Below, piece by piece: positions 45,418 to 53,016 of a stretch of 64,000 nt of DNA. The notes under the pieces are model-generated. The model had not been told where the DNA came from, did not search any database, and saw only the letters and a program-made list of their open reading frames with translations. The number at the start of each line of letters is the position of its first letter. The first letter of the stretch is position 1. A program made the translations under genes and the position numbers. Source of the stretch: Nitrospira sp. CR1.3 (lineage in GTDB: Bacteria; Nitrospirota; Nitrospiria; Nitrospirales; Nitrospiraceae). Location of the stretch: contig WIAH01000008.1 of the NCBI GenBank assembly GCA_014055525.1, positions 98,682-162,681 on the forward strand, written 5' to 3'.

Positions 45418-46569
45418 TTACCCTTCCGCCTCTGCTTGCGCCTTTTCTTGCTGCCGAGCCTCTTCCTGCTGCCGCTGCGCTTCGGCCTCTTCCGCAAGGG
45501 CCGCCTTGATCTCTTTGTCCCGCTCCGCCTTCTCCTTTTCGTACTCCGTCGCGCTGATGATATCGATCTTCCAACCGGTCAACCGCGCGGCGAGCCGGAC
45601 GTTCTGCCCGTTTTTCCCGATGGCCAACGACAATTGAGAATCCGCAACGACGACGAGCGCCGATTTCTTTTCCTCGTCGACGCCGACCTTCTCGATGGTT
45701 GCGGGATTCAACGCTTCTGCAATGAAGACCCGCGGGTCCGACGTCCAGGTAATGATGTCGATTTTTTCACCGCGCAACTCCCGCACCACCGCCTGAACGC
45801 GCGAGCCCTTGATGCCGACACAGGCGCCGACGGGATCGACCGCCTTCTCCCGGGACGTCACGGCGATTTTGGTTCGATCGCCCGGCTCCCGCACCACCGC
45901 CTTGATCTCGACGATCTTCTCCATGACTTCCGGCACTTCCAATTCGAACAATTTGGAGACGAATTGCGGGTGACTTCGGGTGAGAATGACCTGGACGTCT
46001 TTCGGCGTGCGCCGCACCTCCAACAACATCGCCTTGACCCGATCGCCGCGACGATAGGTTTCCCGCGGGATCTGTTCTTGAATGGGAAGAATCGCTTCCG
46101 TCTTGCCGAGATCCACCAGATAGTTGCGGCGCTCCATCCCCAGGATAATCCCATTGACCAAATCGCCCTGCCTCGTGGAGTATTCCTTCTGCACCGCCTC
46201 CCATTCCGCTTCGCGGACCTTCTGAAATATGACCTGCTTTGCGGTTTGCGCTGCGATGCGTCCCAACTCGTCCATCTCGATCAACGAGCCGATTTCATCT
46301 CCGACTTCCGCTTCGCTGTCATACTGCCGGGCCTCCTTCAGGGAGATCTCGGCCTTGGGATTGGTCACGGCGTCGACGATGATTTTTTTGGAGACGACGG
46401 AGATTTCGCCCGTTTTGGAATCGATCTCGACCTGGATGTTCTCGGCCTGTCCGAAGCGCTTCTTGGCCGCGGTCTGAAGCGCCGCCTCGATGGCGCCGAT
46501 CACCTTCGTCTTGTCGATCCCCTTCTGACGCCCGATCTCGTCGATCACTGAAATAAGTTCTCGGTTCAT
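45418..46569 (-). CDS. nusA: transcription factor NusA
   Basis: The 383-residue product has an N-terminal domain (MNRELISVIDEIGRQKGIDKTKVIGAIEAALQTAAKK), an S1 domain near 130-200 (RQGDLVNGIILGMERRNYLVDLGKTEAILP) and tandem KH domains (VGACVGIKGSRVQAVVRELRGEKIDII; LSLAIGKNGQNVRLAARLTGWKIDI). It stops after a Glu/Ala-rich tail and lacks the C-terminal acidic repeats of E. coli NusA, a common short form. NusA controls pausing, termination and antitermination. GGAGAG is upstream of the ATG. Confidence 0.97.
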   Translation of the reverse strand: MNRELISVIDEIGRQKGIDKTKVIGAIEAALQTAAKKRFGQAENIQVEIDSKTGEISVVSKKIIVDAVTNPKAEISLKEARQYDSEAEVGDEIGSLIEMDELGRIAAQTAKQVIFQKVREAEWEAVQKEYSTRQGDLVNGIILGMERRNYLVDLGKTEAILPIQEQIPRETYRRGDRVKAMLLEVRRTPKDVQVILTRSHPQFVSKLFELEVPEVMEKIVEIKAVVREPGDRTKIAVTSREKAVDPVGACVGIKGSRVQAVVRELRGEKIDIITWTSDPRVFIAEALNPATIEKVGVDEEKKSALVVVADSQLSLAIGKNGQNVRLAARLTGWKIDIISATEYEKEKAERDKEIKAALAEEAEAQRQQEEARQQEKAQAEAEG

Positions 46570-46600
46570 GTTGTGCTCTCCGCGCTGGATCTCTCCAGGT

Positions 46601-47077
46601 CTACCATGTCACCACCAGCTTGGCTTCGGCAATCAATCCAAGCTCAATCCCGACTGCCCGCTCAGGGGTTGAATCGGTCACGGTCACTGTTACGGCTTCA
46701 TCCGTCACGTCGGTCAATGTTCCAACCAATCGCCACTGTCCGGCGCGCGGCTCCTTGAGCTTAAGGCTCACCCGCTTTCCCACCGCCCGACGATAGTCCT
46801 GAATCCGTTTGAAGGGCCGATCCAGACCGGGCGAGGACACTTCAAGCGTGTAGGCGTGGGGGAACGGATCTGCGACATCCAGCGCAGGACCCAGGGCGAC
46901 ATGAGCCCTTTCACAGTCGCTCACGGTGACGCCGCCAGGCTTGTCGATAAAAACCCGGAGCATCGTGCGCGGCCCCTGCCCCACGCAGAGGACATCCACC
47001 AATTCCAGACCCAATGTCCAGAGGATGGGTGAAATCGCTTCGCTGATGCGATCGACGACCGGTCGGGACTCCTTCAC
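46601..47077 (-). CDS. rimP: ribosome maturation factor RimP
   Basis: The product is about 158 residues from a GTG at 47077, chosen because RimP homology begins at VVDRISEAISPILWTLGLELVDVLCVGQG. The open frame extends upstream to a TTG (47128) lying in a terminator T-run and is less likely; a GTG at 47116 is another option. Core blocks: MLRVFIDKPGGVTVSDCERAHVAL, YTLEVSSPGLDRPFKRIQDYRR and GTLTDVTDEAVTVTV. RimP helps early 30S maturation. It heads the rimP-nusA-infB run just after a terminator that closes the upstream transcription unit. Confidence 0.92.
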   Translation of the reverse strand: MKESRPVVDRISEAISPILWTLGLELVDVLCVGQGPRTMLRVFIDKPGGVTVSDCERAHVALGPALDVADPFPHAYTLEVSSPGLDRPFKRIQDYRRAVGKRVSLKLKEPRAGQWRLVGTLTDVTDEAVTVTVTDSTPERAVGIELGLIAEAKLVVTW

Positions 47078-47121
47078 CGGCTCCCCTAGCCCCGTTTCTC
47101 TGGCTGGTCCGTTCACGAGAT

Positions 47122-47151
47122 CAAACAAAAAAGTGGGCCTGAGCCCACTTT
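47122..47151 (-). terminator. intrinsic terminator upstream of rimP
   Basis: On the minus strand AAAGTGGGC, loop TCAG, GCCCACTTT form a perfect hairpin (47130-47151) followed by TTTTTGTTTG. It ends the transcript of the D-amino-acid transaminase gene (stop at 47199) before rimP. Confidence 0.85.
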
Positions 47152-47198
47152 ACGCGGCAGCACAATACCATGTCATTTCCGTCAAAGCAAGGGGACCG

Positions 47199-48044
47199 TC
47201 AACCGGTTCGCATCGCAAATTTCTCGGCCAGCTGTCTCGTGATCGAACCCGGCTGTCCTTGTCCGACGATCCTTCCATCGATCTTGATGACGCTCAACAC
47301 TTCGACGGTTGTACCGGTCAGGAACACTTCGTCCGCGCCCTGCAGGTCGGCCTGAGACGGATAGCGTTCCTGGACCGGGATACCCTGTTCTCGCGCGAGC
47401 TGGAGCACAAGAGCCCTGGTCACCCCTGAAAGGATGCGCGGCCCCTCCGGCGCGGTGATTACAGACCTGTCCCTGACAAGCATCACGTTGCTGACCGCTC
47501 CCTCCGTCACCATTCCGTCCTTCAAGAGGATGGTTTCAAATACTCCCGCCTGTTTCCCGTGCTGGCGCGCCAGTACATTGGCCAAGAGATTGACGCTCTT
47601 GATGTCGCAGCGCCCCCAACGGATGTCTTCCGCCGTGATCGCCTCGACCCCGGCTGCCCGCACAATCGGGCTCAGCGGTTGGATCTCGCGGACCGTCATG
47701 ACGGTGGTGGGCATCAGATCTGCGGTGTAGACGTGATCACGAGGCGCCGCGCCCCTGGTGATTTGAAGGTAGACCTTGGCTTCCGGATAGGCCGCTCGGC
47801 GGATCCCCTCTTCGATCAGTTGGCGCCACCGAGCATGAGAATAGGGCTGTTTCAGCTCAAGCGTCCCCGCGCTCCGGTCGAACCGTTCGAGATGCGCGTC
47901 CACCTCGAACGGACGGCCTCGATAAGTCCGGATGACCTCATAGACGCCGTCGCCGAATTGAAACCCGCGGTCCTCGATCGACACGACTGCATCGGCCAGC
48001 GGAAGAAACCGTCCATTCACAAAGGCCACTTCCGGCACGGTCAC
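47199..48044 (-). CDS. class IV PLP aminotransferase (D-amino acid transaminase type)
   Basis: The product is 281 residues. The GTG at 48044 overlaps the preceding stop as GTGA, so it is coupled. Blocks: VAFVNGRFLPLADAVVSIEDRGFQFGDGVYEVIRTY, VYLQITRGAAPRDHVYTADLMP, the PLP-lysine region RCDIKSVNLLANVLARQ and TEGAVSNVMLV, then EVFLTGTTVEVLSVIKIDG. These fit D-alanine/D-amino acid transaminase (Dat) better than IlvE or PabC, as length and the RGAAPRDH block suggest. The likely role is D-amino acid supply for the cell wall; branched-chain activity cannot be excluded. A terminator follows the gene. Confidence 0.88.
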   Translation of the reverse strand: MTVPEVAFVNGRFLPLADAVVSIEDRGFQFGDGVYEVIRTYRGRPFEVDAHLERFDRSAGTLELKQPYSHARWRQLIEEGIRRAAYPEAKVYLQITRGAAPRDHVYTADLMPTTVMTVREIQPLSPIVRAAGVEAITAEDIRWGRCDIKSVNLLANVLARQHGKQAGVFETILLKDGMVTEGAVSNVMLVRDRSVITAPEGPRILSGVTRALVLQLAREQGIPVQERYPSQADLQGADEVFLTGTTVEVLSVIKIDGRIVGQGQPGSITRQLAEKFAMRTG

Positions 48045-48391
48045 GCGCTCCGTTTCGCCGGCGGGCCGGAGACCGTCACGAGAAATACCCGCCGGTCTTC
48101 CGCGGTGAATTTCCACCCCATGCGTTTTTCAAACACGATCTCATACCTACCCGGCTTGACCGGCTGGAACTCAAACGTCCGCCGCCCGTTGTCCACGGCA
48201 TTGTTCCCCGCAATGCGTAGATAGTCATCCGCGAGCATGGCGAGCGCGGTCGCATCATAGGCCGGGACCCACTGTTCGCCTCTCGTCCGGTCTTCCCACA
48301 AATGGATCTGTACCGGCTGGTCGACAACAGCCTCGATCACCTTAACGTTCCCGATTGGTTGGCCGCCATCATCGTCTTGCCTGAACGTCAT
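48041..48391 (-). CDS. protease-inhibitor I42 (chagasin)-like small protein
   Basis: The product is 116 residues from the ATG at 48391; a 70-codon longer frame is unsupported. Strand-rich blocks VKVIEAVVDQPVQIHLWEDRTRGEQWVPAYDA, GRRTFEFQPVKPGRYEIVFEKRMGWKFTAEDRRVFLVTV resemble the I42/chagasin immunoglobulin-like fold (FxFxAxxPGxxxIxFxYxRxW). No signal peptide is visible, which is unusual for an inhibitor. It overlaps the transaminase start as GTGA. If correct it would inhibit C1-type cysteine proteases; a different beta-sandwich role is possible. Confidence 0.6.
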   Translation of the reverse strand: MTFRQDDDGGQPIGNVKVIEAVVDQPVQIHLWEDRTRGEQWVPAYDATALAMLADDYLRIAGNNAVDNGRRTFEFQPVKPGRYEIVFEKRMGWKFTAEDRRVFLVTVSGPPAKRSA

Positions 48392-48437
48392 ACTCCGTGC
48401 TGTCCCCCCGTTCTCACCCTTCTCACGTCTGTGGTGA

Positions 48438-48761
48438 TCACGTCTTGCGTCGAGGTCCGATGAAGATCTCTCCATTCTCCACCCGGACTTCGTAACTGCC
48501 GACACAATACCCCCCGCCGTCGGTGCCCTGCCCGTTCCGAATATCAAAAGCCAGGTCGTGCCACGGACAGGAGACGACAAAGCCCTTGACCCGACCTTCA
48601 TTCAGCGGACCACCCTCATGAGGACAGATGTTGTAGATGGCGAAGTACTGCCCGTCGATATTGAACAACGCGATGGCGCGATTGTGAACCTTGACGACTT
48701 TCGATCGACCCGGCGGAATCTCCTCGGCGGACCCGACCGACTGAAATCCTTCCATCGCCAC
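48438..48761 (-). CDS. Rieske [2Fe-2S] protein (NirD-like)
   Basis: The product is 107 residues from a GTG with GGAGGA seven bases upstream. The complete Rieske site is CPHEGG (Cys46, His48) and CPWH (Cys65, His68). The fold FQSVGSAEEIPPGRSKVVKVHNRAIALFNIDGQYFAIYNI is that of nitrite reductase small subunit / bacterial Rieske ferredoxin. It has no transmembrane segment or signal, so it is probably a soluble electron carrier. It is 46 bases upstream of the I42-like gene in the same direction; its partner enzyme is not encoded nearby. Confidence 0.93.
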   Translation of the reverse strand: MAMEGFQSVGSAEEIPPGRSKVVKVHNRAIALFNIDGQYFAIYNICPHEGGPLNEGRVKGFVVSCPWHDLAFDIRNGQGTDGGGYCVGSYEVRVENGEIFIGPRRKT

Positions 48762-48821
48762 TGAGTCTTCCTCCTGATTTCACGACTTGCTTGGACCGGC
48801 GCGAACCCGCCCAGGCCCAGA

Positions 48822-49316
48822 TTACATCCTGAGCGTGTATTTCAGTTCATCTCCTACGGCGATCCTCTGCCGCTTGATGAAGCCGGCTTCCGTCTGGATC
48901 AGATAACGGACCGCCTCGAGCGGAGGCCCATACCAGGGGCAGGGATCTTTGCGGCACGGTTCCGCATTCTCCGTCAATTGAACGATCCGGTGACTTTCAT
49001 CGATCCAAATGATATCGACGGGAAATCGATACTCCTTTGTCGTAATGCGATGTGGCCCCGTCGCCTCGAAGATATAGATCATTCCTCCGTTCGGGGGCAA
49101 TGCCTCTTGAAAGGCCAGCCCGAACAGGAGCTTCTCAGGCGTATCGGCTACTTCCGCCTCGAGCTCTGTCCCGTTGGGGAAGGTCACAATAATGGTTTTT
49201 GTCTCGTCCCGTTGCATCAAGAAGGTTGACACGCTCATGAGCAAAATCGCGAGCAGAACCAGCGTGATGATCCGCTTCTTTTTCTGTTCTCGATTGCTTG
49301 GTTGGGCCTCGGACAT
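48822..49316 (-). CDS. DUF192-family protein, membrane-anchored or exported
   Basis: The product is 164 residues. An N-terminal hydrophobic helix (RIITLVLLAILLMSVSTFL, about 16-34) acts as anchor or uncleaved signal. The mature part is DUF192: ETKTIIVTFPNGTELEAEVADTPEKLLFGLAFQEALPPNGGMIYIF, VDIIWIDESHRIVQL and CRKDPCPWYGPPLEAVRYLIQTEAGF. A CxxxxCP pair in this segment may form a disulfide or metal site. Function in this family is not established. It starts 225 bases from the divergent ferredoxin gene and precedes the Rieske gene. Confidence 0.88.
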   Translation of the reverse strand: MSEAQPSNREQKKKRIITLVLLAILLMSVSTFLMQRDETKTIIVTFPNGTELEAEVADTPEKLLFGLAFQEALPPNGGMIYIFEATGPHRITTKEYRFPVDIIWIDESHRIVQLTENAEPCRKDPCPWYGPPLEAVRYLIQTEAGFIKRQRIAVGDELKYTLRM

Positions 49317-49410
49317 AGCGGGAGCTCGGATCGCTCAAACGCAGCGGTTAACTGGGCCCAAAGGCCCATAATATCAGGGCATCTAGGCCTTCTGAGCCGG
49401 CGCCGTTCTG

Positions 49411-49440
49411 TTGACTTGGAAAAGAGCGGCAGAATAGAAT
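49411..49440 (+). promoter_or_regulatory. sigma-70-type promoter of the ferredoxin gene
   Basis: TTGACT (49411-49416), an 18-base spacer and TAGAAT (49435-49440), each five of six consensus bases. The leader to the ATG at 49542 is about 95 bases. The hexamers and spacing are identical to those of the aspartate-family operon promoter. Confidence 0.65.
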
Positions 49441-49541
49441 GCGCCAAGTTGTCACGCCACTATGTCGTGGCGTGGCGGCCTTGTCAATCGCGTTTGTTTC
49501 TTGTTCTCTTGTTCTATTGTGGTGAGAAGGAGGCGAGGGTC

Positions 49542-49889
49542 ATGGCACTGTTGATTACCGATGAATGCATCTCCTGCGGAGCCTGCCTTCCTGAATGTCC
49601 GAACGAGGCGATCTTCGAAACCCGCAGCGATGCGGAAACGAAGGGAAACCATGTAGGCGACGGCCAGGGAGTCGGCGATAATATCTATGTGATTACCCAC
49701 GACAGGTGCACGGAGTGCGTCGGTCATTTCGACGAGCCTCAGTGCGCGGCAGTCTGCCCTGTCGACAATTGCTGCATCTCCGATCCGGCCTATCCGGAAA
49801 CCACGGATGTGCTGCTTGACAAGGCCAAGACGCTGAACCCCGATAAACAAATCGATCCTGCCAAAGTCTGGAGCGGCGTTCGGAACTAA
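49542..49889 (+). CDS. 2[4Fe-4S] ferredoxin, YfhL type
   Basis: The 115-residue product starts at an ATG with GAAGGAGG upstream; an in-frame 80-codon extension is unlikely. Cluster ligands are Cys9/12/15/19 (CISCGACLPECP) and Cys56/59/68/72 (CTECVGHFDEPQCAAVCP), with the eight-residue insertion typical of the YfhL group, then PVDNCCISD. A 30-residue insert between the clusters is Gly/Asp-rich. It is a soluble low-potential electron carrier; such ferredoxins are common in autotrophs using reductive carbon fixation. The upstream promoter and downstream terminator suggest a single-gene unit. Confidence 0.95.
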   Translation: MALLITDECISCGACLPECPNEAIFETRSDAETKGNHVGDGQGVGDNIYVITHDRCTECVGHFDEPQCAAVCPVDNCCISDPAYPETTDVLLDKAKTLNPDKQIDPAKVWSGVRN

Positions 49890-49909
49890 TCGTCGTCTGT
49901 TGTTCTCCA

Positions 49910-49947
49910 AGGCCTCCTGGCTCACCGAGTCGGGAGGCTTTCCTTTT
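49910..49947 (+). terminator. intrinsic terminator after the ferredoxin gene
   Basis: GCCTCC (49912-49917) pairs with GGAGGC (49933-49938), followed by TTTCCTTTTT on the plus strand, about 20 bases after the ferredoxin stop. Confidence 0.75.
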
Positions 49948-50082
49948 TCTCCGTCGCATTTATCGCGCTTCGTGGACTTCTCTCCGATCCGGCAGTACAA
50001 TTTCAATATGTAACCCACGGACATCTAGGCCTTCCCGCTTCTTTGGTCCGTGCCTTCTCTCCGTTTCCCATGGAGGTGTGTC

Positions 50083-50415
50083 ATGGGACTTCGATGGGTA
50101 CTTCTCGCCGCAGTTTTCGGGCTCTTCACACTGTCCGCCCAAGCGCAGGCAAGCACTCAAGATGTAGGAACGATCATTGAAAAATTTATCGGTCGACAGT
50201 TTCCCGAGGCTACGGGCCATTATTGGGTGATAAACGAAACCCAGTGGGATGGGGACGAAATGATCGTGGACCTCAACACTATTGTGCACGAGCGGCGCGA
50301 GAAGGAGCCGACACTGAGCCGGTTCCTGCTCTTAATCGTGGCCGGTGAACTCAAGGGAGTTCAGAACGTCCCGTTGGAGCCGGGCGCCGATTGCCAGGTA
50401 GAGGAAGCGGTCTAA
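50083..50415 (+). CDS. small exported protein of unknown function
   Basis: The product is 110 residues. The ATG at 50083 has GGAGG seven bases upstream and opens a signal peptide MGLRWVLLAAVFGLFTLSAQAQA. The mature part is compact: VGTIIEKFIGRQFPEATGHYWVINETQWDGDEMIVDLNTIVH, then a helix LSRFLLLIVAGELKGVQNVPLEP and Cys near the end (ADCQVEEAV). It carries no motif I recognise. It converges on the cupredoxin gene across a shared bidirectional terminator. Confidence 0.75.
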   Translation: MGLRWVLLAAVFGLFTLSAQAQASTQDVGTIIEKFIGRQFPEATGHYWVINETQWDGDEMIVDLNTIVHERREKEPTLSRFLLLIVAGELKGVQNVPLEPGADCQVEEAV

Positions 50416-50435
50416 ACAGAAAGAGGATGAGAGAT

Positions 50436-50482
50436 AAAACACAACGCCCCCGCCGCGCGTAGCGGCGGGGGCGTTGTGTTTT
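50436..50482. terminator. perfect 21-bp bidirectional terminator
   Basis: AAAACACAACGC... (50436-50456) pairs perfectly over 21 bases with its complement at 50462-50482 around GCGTA. On both strands the stem ends in TTTT, so it can stop transcripts of the exported-protein gene on the plus strand and of the cupredoxin gene on the minus strand. Confidence 0.9.
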
Positions 50483-50501
50483 CACCGATGTTGCTATTCG
50501 A

Positions 50502-50981
50502 TTACTTGATCATCACCAGCTTGCCACCGACATGAGTCGGATGGAGATGACAGCGATACGACAAGGTATTGCCCATCGTCGCGTAGAATAAGTCGCTGGT
50601 CGGAATACCGATGTATTTCGTCTCTCCGGGCTTGAGGACCAGCTTTGCGTTCACCGCAGTCGGCGCAGCCTGAGTCGTCGTATCGGTCAGCAAGAAACCG
50701 TGCTCAGCTGAAGAACTGTTCGTGATCTTTATCAAGACCGGACGCCCCGGCCGCACTTTGAAATCGATGACGGTGGTGGGCGGATACCAGGCCTTGATGT
50801 TGCCGATCTCGATGGCATAGAGTTCGGCGTCCACTTCCAATTCCTTGAACGACTGGCCTACGACGGACCCGGTCTCCAGGTCCCCGACTTCGACTCCGCC
50901 TGCCTGGTGCGCCAAGGATACAGACGCCCCAGCCACGATCATCACGAGGCCGAAGAAGACCCCTAACATCGTCTTGCCCAT
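50502..50981 (-). CDS. nitrosocyanin-like cupredoxin, exported
   Basis: The product is 159 residues. The ATG has AAGGAGG seven bases upstream. A signal peptide (MGKTMLGVFFGLVMIVAGASVSLA) is cleaved near His25. Copper ligand candidates are His94 (SAEHGF) and the C-terminal loop C144-H-L-H147-P-T-H150, with Met157 further on. The order and blocks (VGQSFKELEVDAELYAIEIGNIKAW, VIDFKVRPGRPVLIKITN, LKPGETKYI, then CxLHP) resemble nitrosocyanin, a red copper protein of ammonia oxidisers, except that the nitrosocyanin Glu ligand position is His here. It is probably a periplasmic electron carrier or copper-binding protein. The alignment was done by eye from memory. Confidence 0.8.
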   Translation of the reverse strand: MGKTMLGVFFGLVMIVAGASVSLAHQAGGVEVGDLETGSVVGQSFKELEVDAELYAIEIGNIKAWYPPTTVIDFKVRPGRPVLIKITNSSSAEHGFLLTDTTTQAAPTAVNAKLVLKPGETKYIGIPTSDLFYATMGNTLSYRCHLHPTHVGGKLVMIK

Positions 50982-51251
50982 GACCTACCTCCTTAAAAAG
51001 AAGAAGAGATGTGATTAGGTTGGTAAATAACTACCGCCGCGATCAGGTAGCCTTGACCGTTCCGACGACCGCTCAACCGCTCTTTTAGTTCCAATCTCAA
51101 CGTCCAGACCTTCTCAAGGAGGGACCCTTATATCACAGCGAGGAAAAAGGAAGCAAGATCGTTCATTCCCCTGGGACGGCAGATAAGCCGCAGCTGAAAC
51201 CCCCGTTTATCAACAAGGCAACTACAATGATTTCAATGTCTTAATGGCGTA

Positions 51252-52805
51252 CTAATTCGGATGAGCGACTGGTACGGCAGAACCGATCAGGAGATCATAC
51301 GGAGCATAGTCGTCGGTCAGCACTGCTCCTGGCTGCCATGGTTGCGTCCGACGCGTGCTCAGTAGCGCGATGGTTTCGGTGGGAAGTCGTTGCTGTTCGA
51401 CCATAGCCACGACTTTGGTCGCTAATTCCTCTGCAAGATGTTGCTCAATGGGCAGACCGGCAAACAGGAGGAGGTTCTCCGCCTTTGCTTGCGATGGCCA
51501 TGGACCCTTCACCCCGAATGTTTGAATAGCCGGAAACGATCGACGCATCGTCTGCACCACGGCATTGGCCCTCAAGAGATCGCCGCCTTCACCTGATGAG
51601 GCGAGATTCACCGCCAAGACGCCATGGGGCGTCAAGTGGGCCCTGACTTCGGAAAAAAATTCCTCTGTCGTCAGATGGAACGGAACCATATGGCGCGCGA
51701 AGGCATCCACCCAGATGAGATCGTAGCGCTGATTCGTCCCGTTCAGGAACACTCTCGCGTCTCGCACGAAGACATGGTGAGAACGGGGCGGTCGATACGA
51801 GAAATACTCCTCGGCCATCCGAACGACGACGGGATCAAATTCCACCACATCCAGTTCCAGTTCAGGCCACCGCTCCGCCAGCCACTTGGCCAGGGATCCG
51901 CCTCCATGGCCGAAGATTAATCCCCGTTTCGGCTCCGGCACCCAAGCCAAAGACGCGATCATCAATTGACTGTACGGGAGAAACAGCGCGACGGGGTCCG
52001 CCCGCCACATCACAGCGTGGAAGGTCCGGTCGAGCACCAAGTAGCGAAACAGGTCATCGTCCCTGATACGAACCTGTTGGTAGGGACTGTCTTCCTGGTA
52101 GATCGGGACGCTGAGCATCTGAACGGGGAACAGGGCGCCGGTTCCCAGCCCGAGAATGAGCAGTGCGAGGACACCGGTGACCAGCGGCCTTGTTCCCGTC
52201 CCCTTGATCAACCACACAGAGCCGAGTCCGACTTGAATCACGCCGAGCCACGCCACCAGAGCGTGGCTCCCGATCCACGATAGGAAAAAAAACGCCGTTC
52301 CCCACGTGCCCGCCAGGCTTCCGACGGTCGAGAGGGCAATCATGCGACCGGTGTGGCGGCCAAGATAGTCGAGATCGGACACCGCCAACCGCAACATCGC
52401 CGGCAGCACGCCGCTCAATCCGAACGCCGGAGGCGCAAGCAGCAGCGTCGCGGCGGCGCAAGGTCCCCACCGGGGATCTTCAATCACTCCGGCGACCTTG
52501 AACAGCACCGGCTGGCCGAGCCATGCGATCAGAAAGGTCCATCCGCCGGAGAACAGCAAGAGTCCAGCCAACACCTTCCCGCCTGGCTGGCGGTCGGAGA
52601 TCCAACCGCCAAACGCATAGCCGCTGCTCATCGCAGCGAGAATGACCCCGATCAAGGCGCCCCAGACAAAGAGCGAGTTGCCGAAAACCGGCGCCAGGAG
52701 GCGGCTGCCGAGAATTTCGAGCGCCATGACGACCGCGCCGGTGACGAACGCGGTAAGAAGCAAGAACCAGCGAGGTGTGTAGGGTAACTGGGGCGAAGAA
52801 TTCAT
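51252..52805 (-). CDS. membrane protein with a C-terminal spermidine-synthase-like domain
   Basis: The product is 517 residues. The first ~220 residues contain about seven hydrophobic segments (RWFLLLTAFVTGAVVMALEILGSRLLAPVFGN; SLFVWGALIGVILAAMSSGYAFGGWISD), typical of fused MFS/SpeE proteins. The C-terminal ~280 residues have a Rossmann methyltransferase/aminopropyltransferase core: YQEDSPYQQVRIRDD, FGHGGGSLAKWLAERWPELELDVVEFDPVVV, RVFLNGTNQRYDLIWVDAFA and HLTPHGVLAVNLAS. Such proteins are often annotated as spermidine synthase, but the key polyamine-binding residues cannot be verified here, so the activity is open. The neighbours give no pathway clue. Confidence 0.85.
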   Translation of the reverse strand: MNSSPQLPYTPRWFLLLTAFVTGAVVMALEILGSRLLAPVFGNSLFVWGALIGVILAAMSSGYAFGGWISDRQPGGKVLAGLLLFSGGWTFLIAWLGQPVLFKVAGVIEDPRWGPCAAATLLLAPPAFGLSGVLPAMLRLAVSDLDYLGRHTGRMIALSTVGSLAGTWGTAFFFLSWIGSHALVAWLGVIQVGLGSVWLIKGTGTRPLVTGVLALLILGLGTGALFPVQMLSVPIYQEDSPYQQVRIRDDDLFRYLVLDRTFHAVMWRADPVALFLPYSQLMIASLAWVPEPKRGLIFGHGGGSLAKWLAERWPELELDVVEFDPVVVRMAEEYFSYRPPRSHHVFVRDARVFLNGTNQRYDLIWVDAFARHMVPFHLTTEEFFSEVRAHLTPHGVLAVNLASSGEGGDLLRANAVVQTMRRSFPAIQTFGVKGPWPSQAKAENLLLFAGLPIEQHLAEELATKVVAMVEQQRLPTETIALLSTRRTQPWQPGAVLTDDYAPYDLLIGSAVPVAHPN

Positions 52806-52947
52806 GCGGAAGCGTCAAAGCGTGAGCGGAGACCTCTCCAGATCTTCATAGCGCGCATCCAACGAAGGGCGCTCATACTACTCAGAGCCGGTCTGAACTG
52901 TCAACGAACCGGCTTCCTCCGCCGCGTGAACGATTTCGGCGCATTCG

Positions 52948-52976
52948 TTGCTCGCTCATGGAAAGAAAGTTATACT
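52948..52976 (+). promoter_or_regulatory. possible sigma-70 promoter of ugd
   Basis: TTGCTC (52948-52953), a 17-base spacer and TATACT (52971-52976). The -10 box is five of six, the -35 box four. The leader to the ATG at 53017 is about 34 bases. Confidence 0.5.
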
Positions 52977-53016
52977 CCTTTTCATTGCAAGATCAGCACT
53001 TGAAGGAGGACAGCCG

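Noticed and set aside
45406..46551. 381-codon plus-strand frame opposite nusA
   Set aside because: Antisense shadow of nusA; no ribosome binding site and no recognisable domain.
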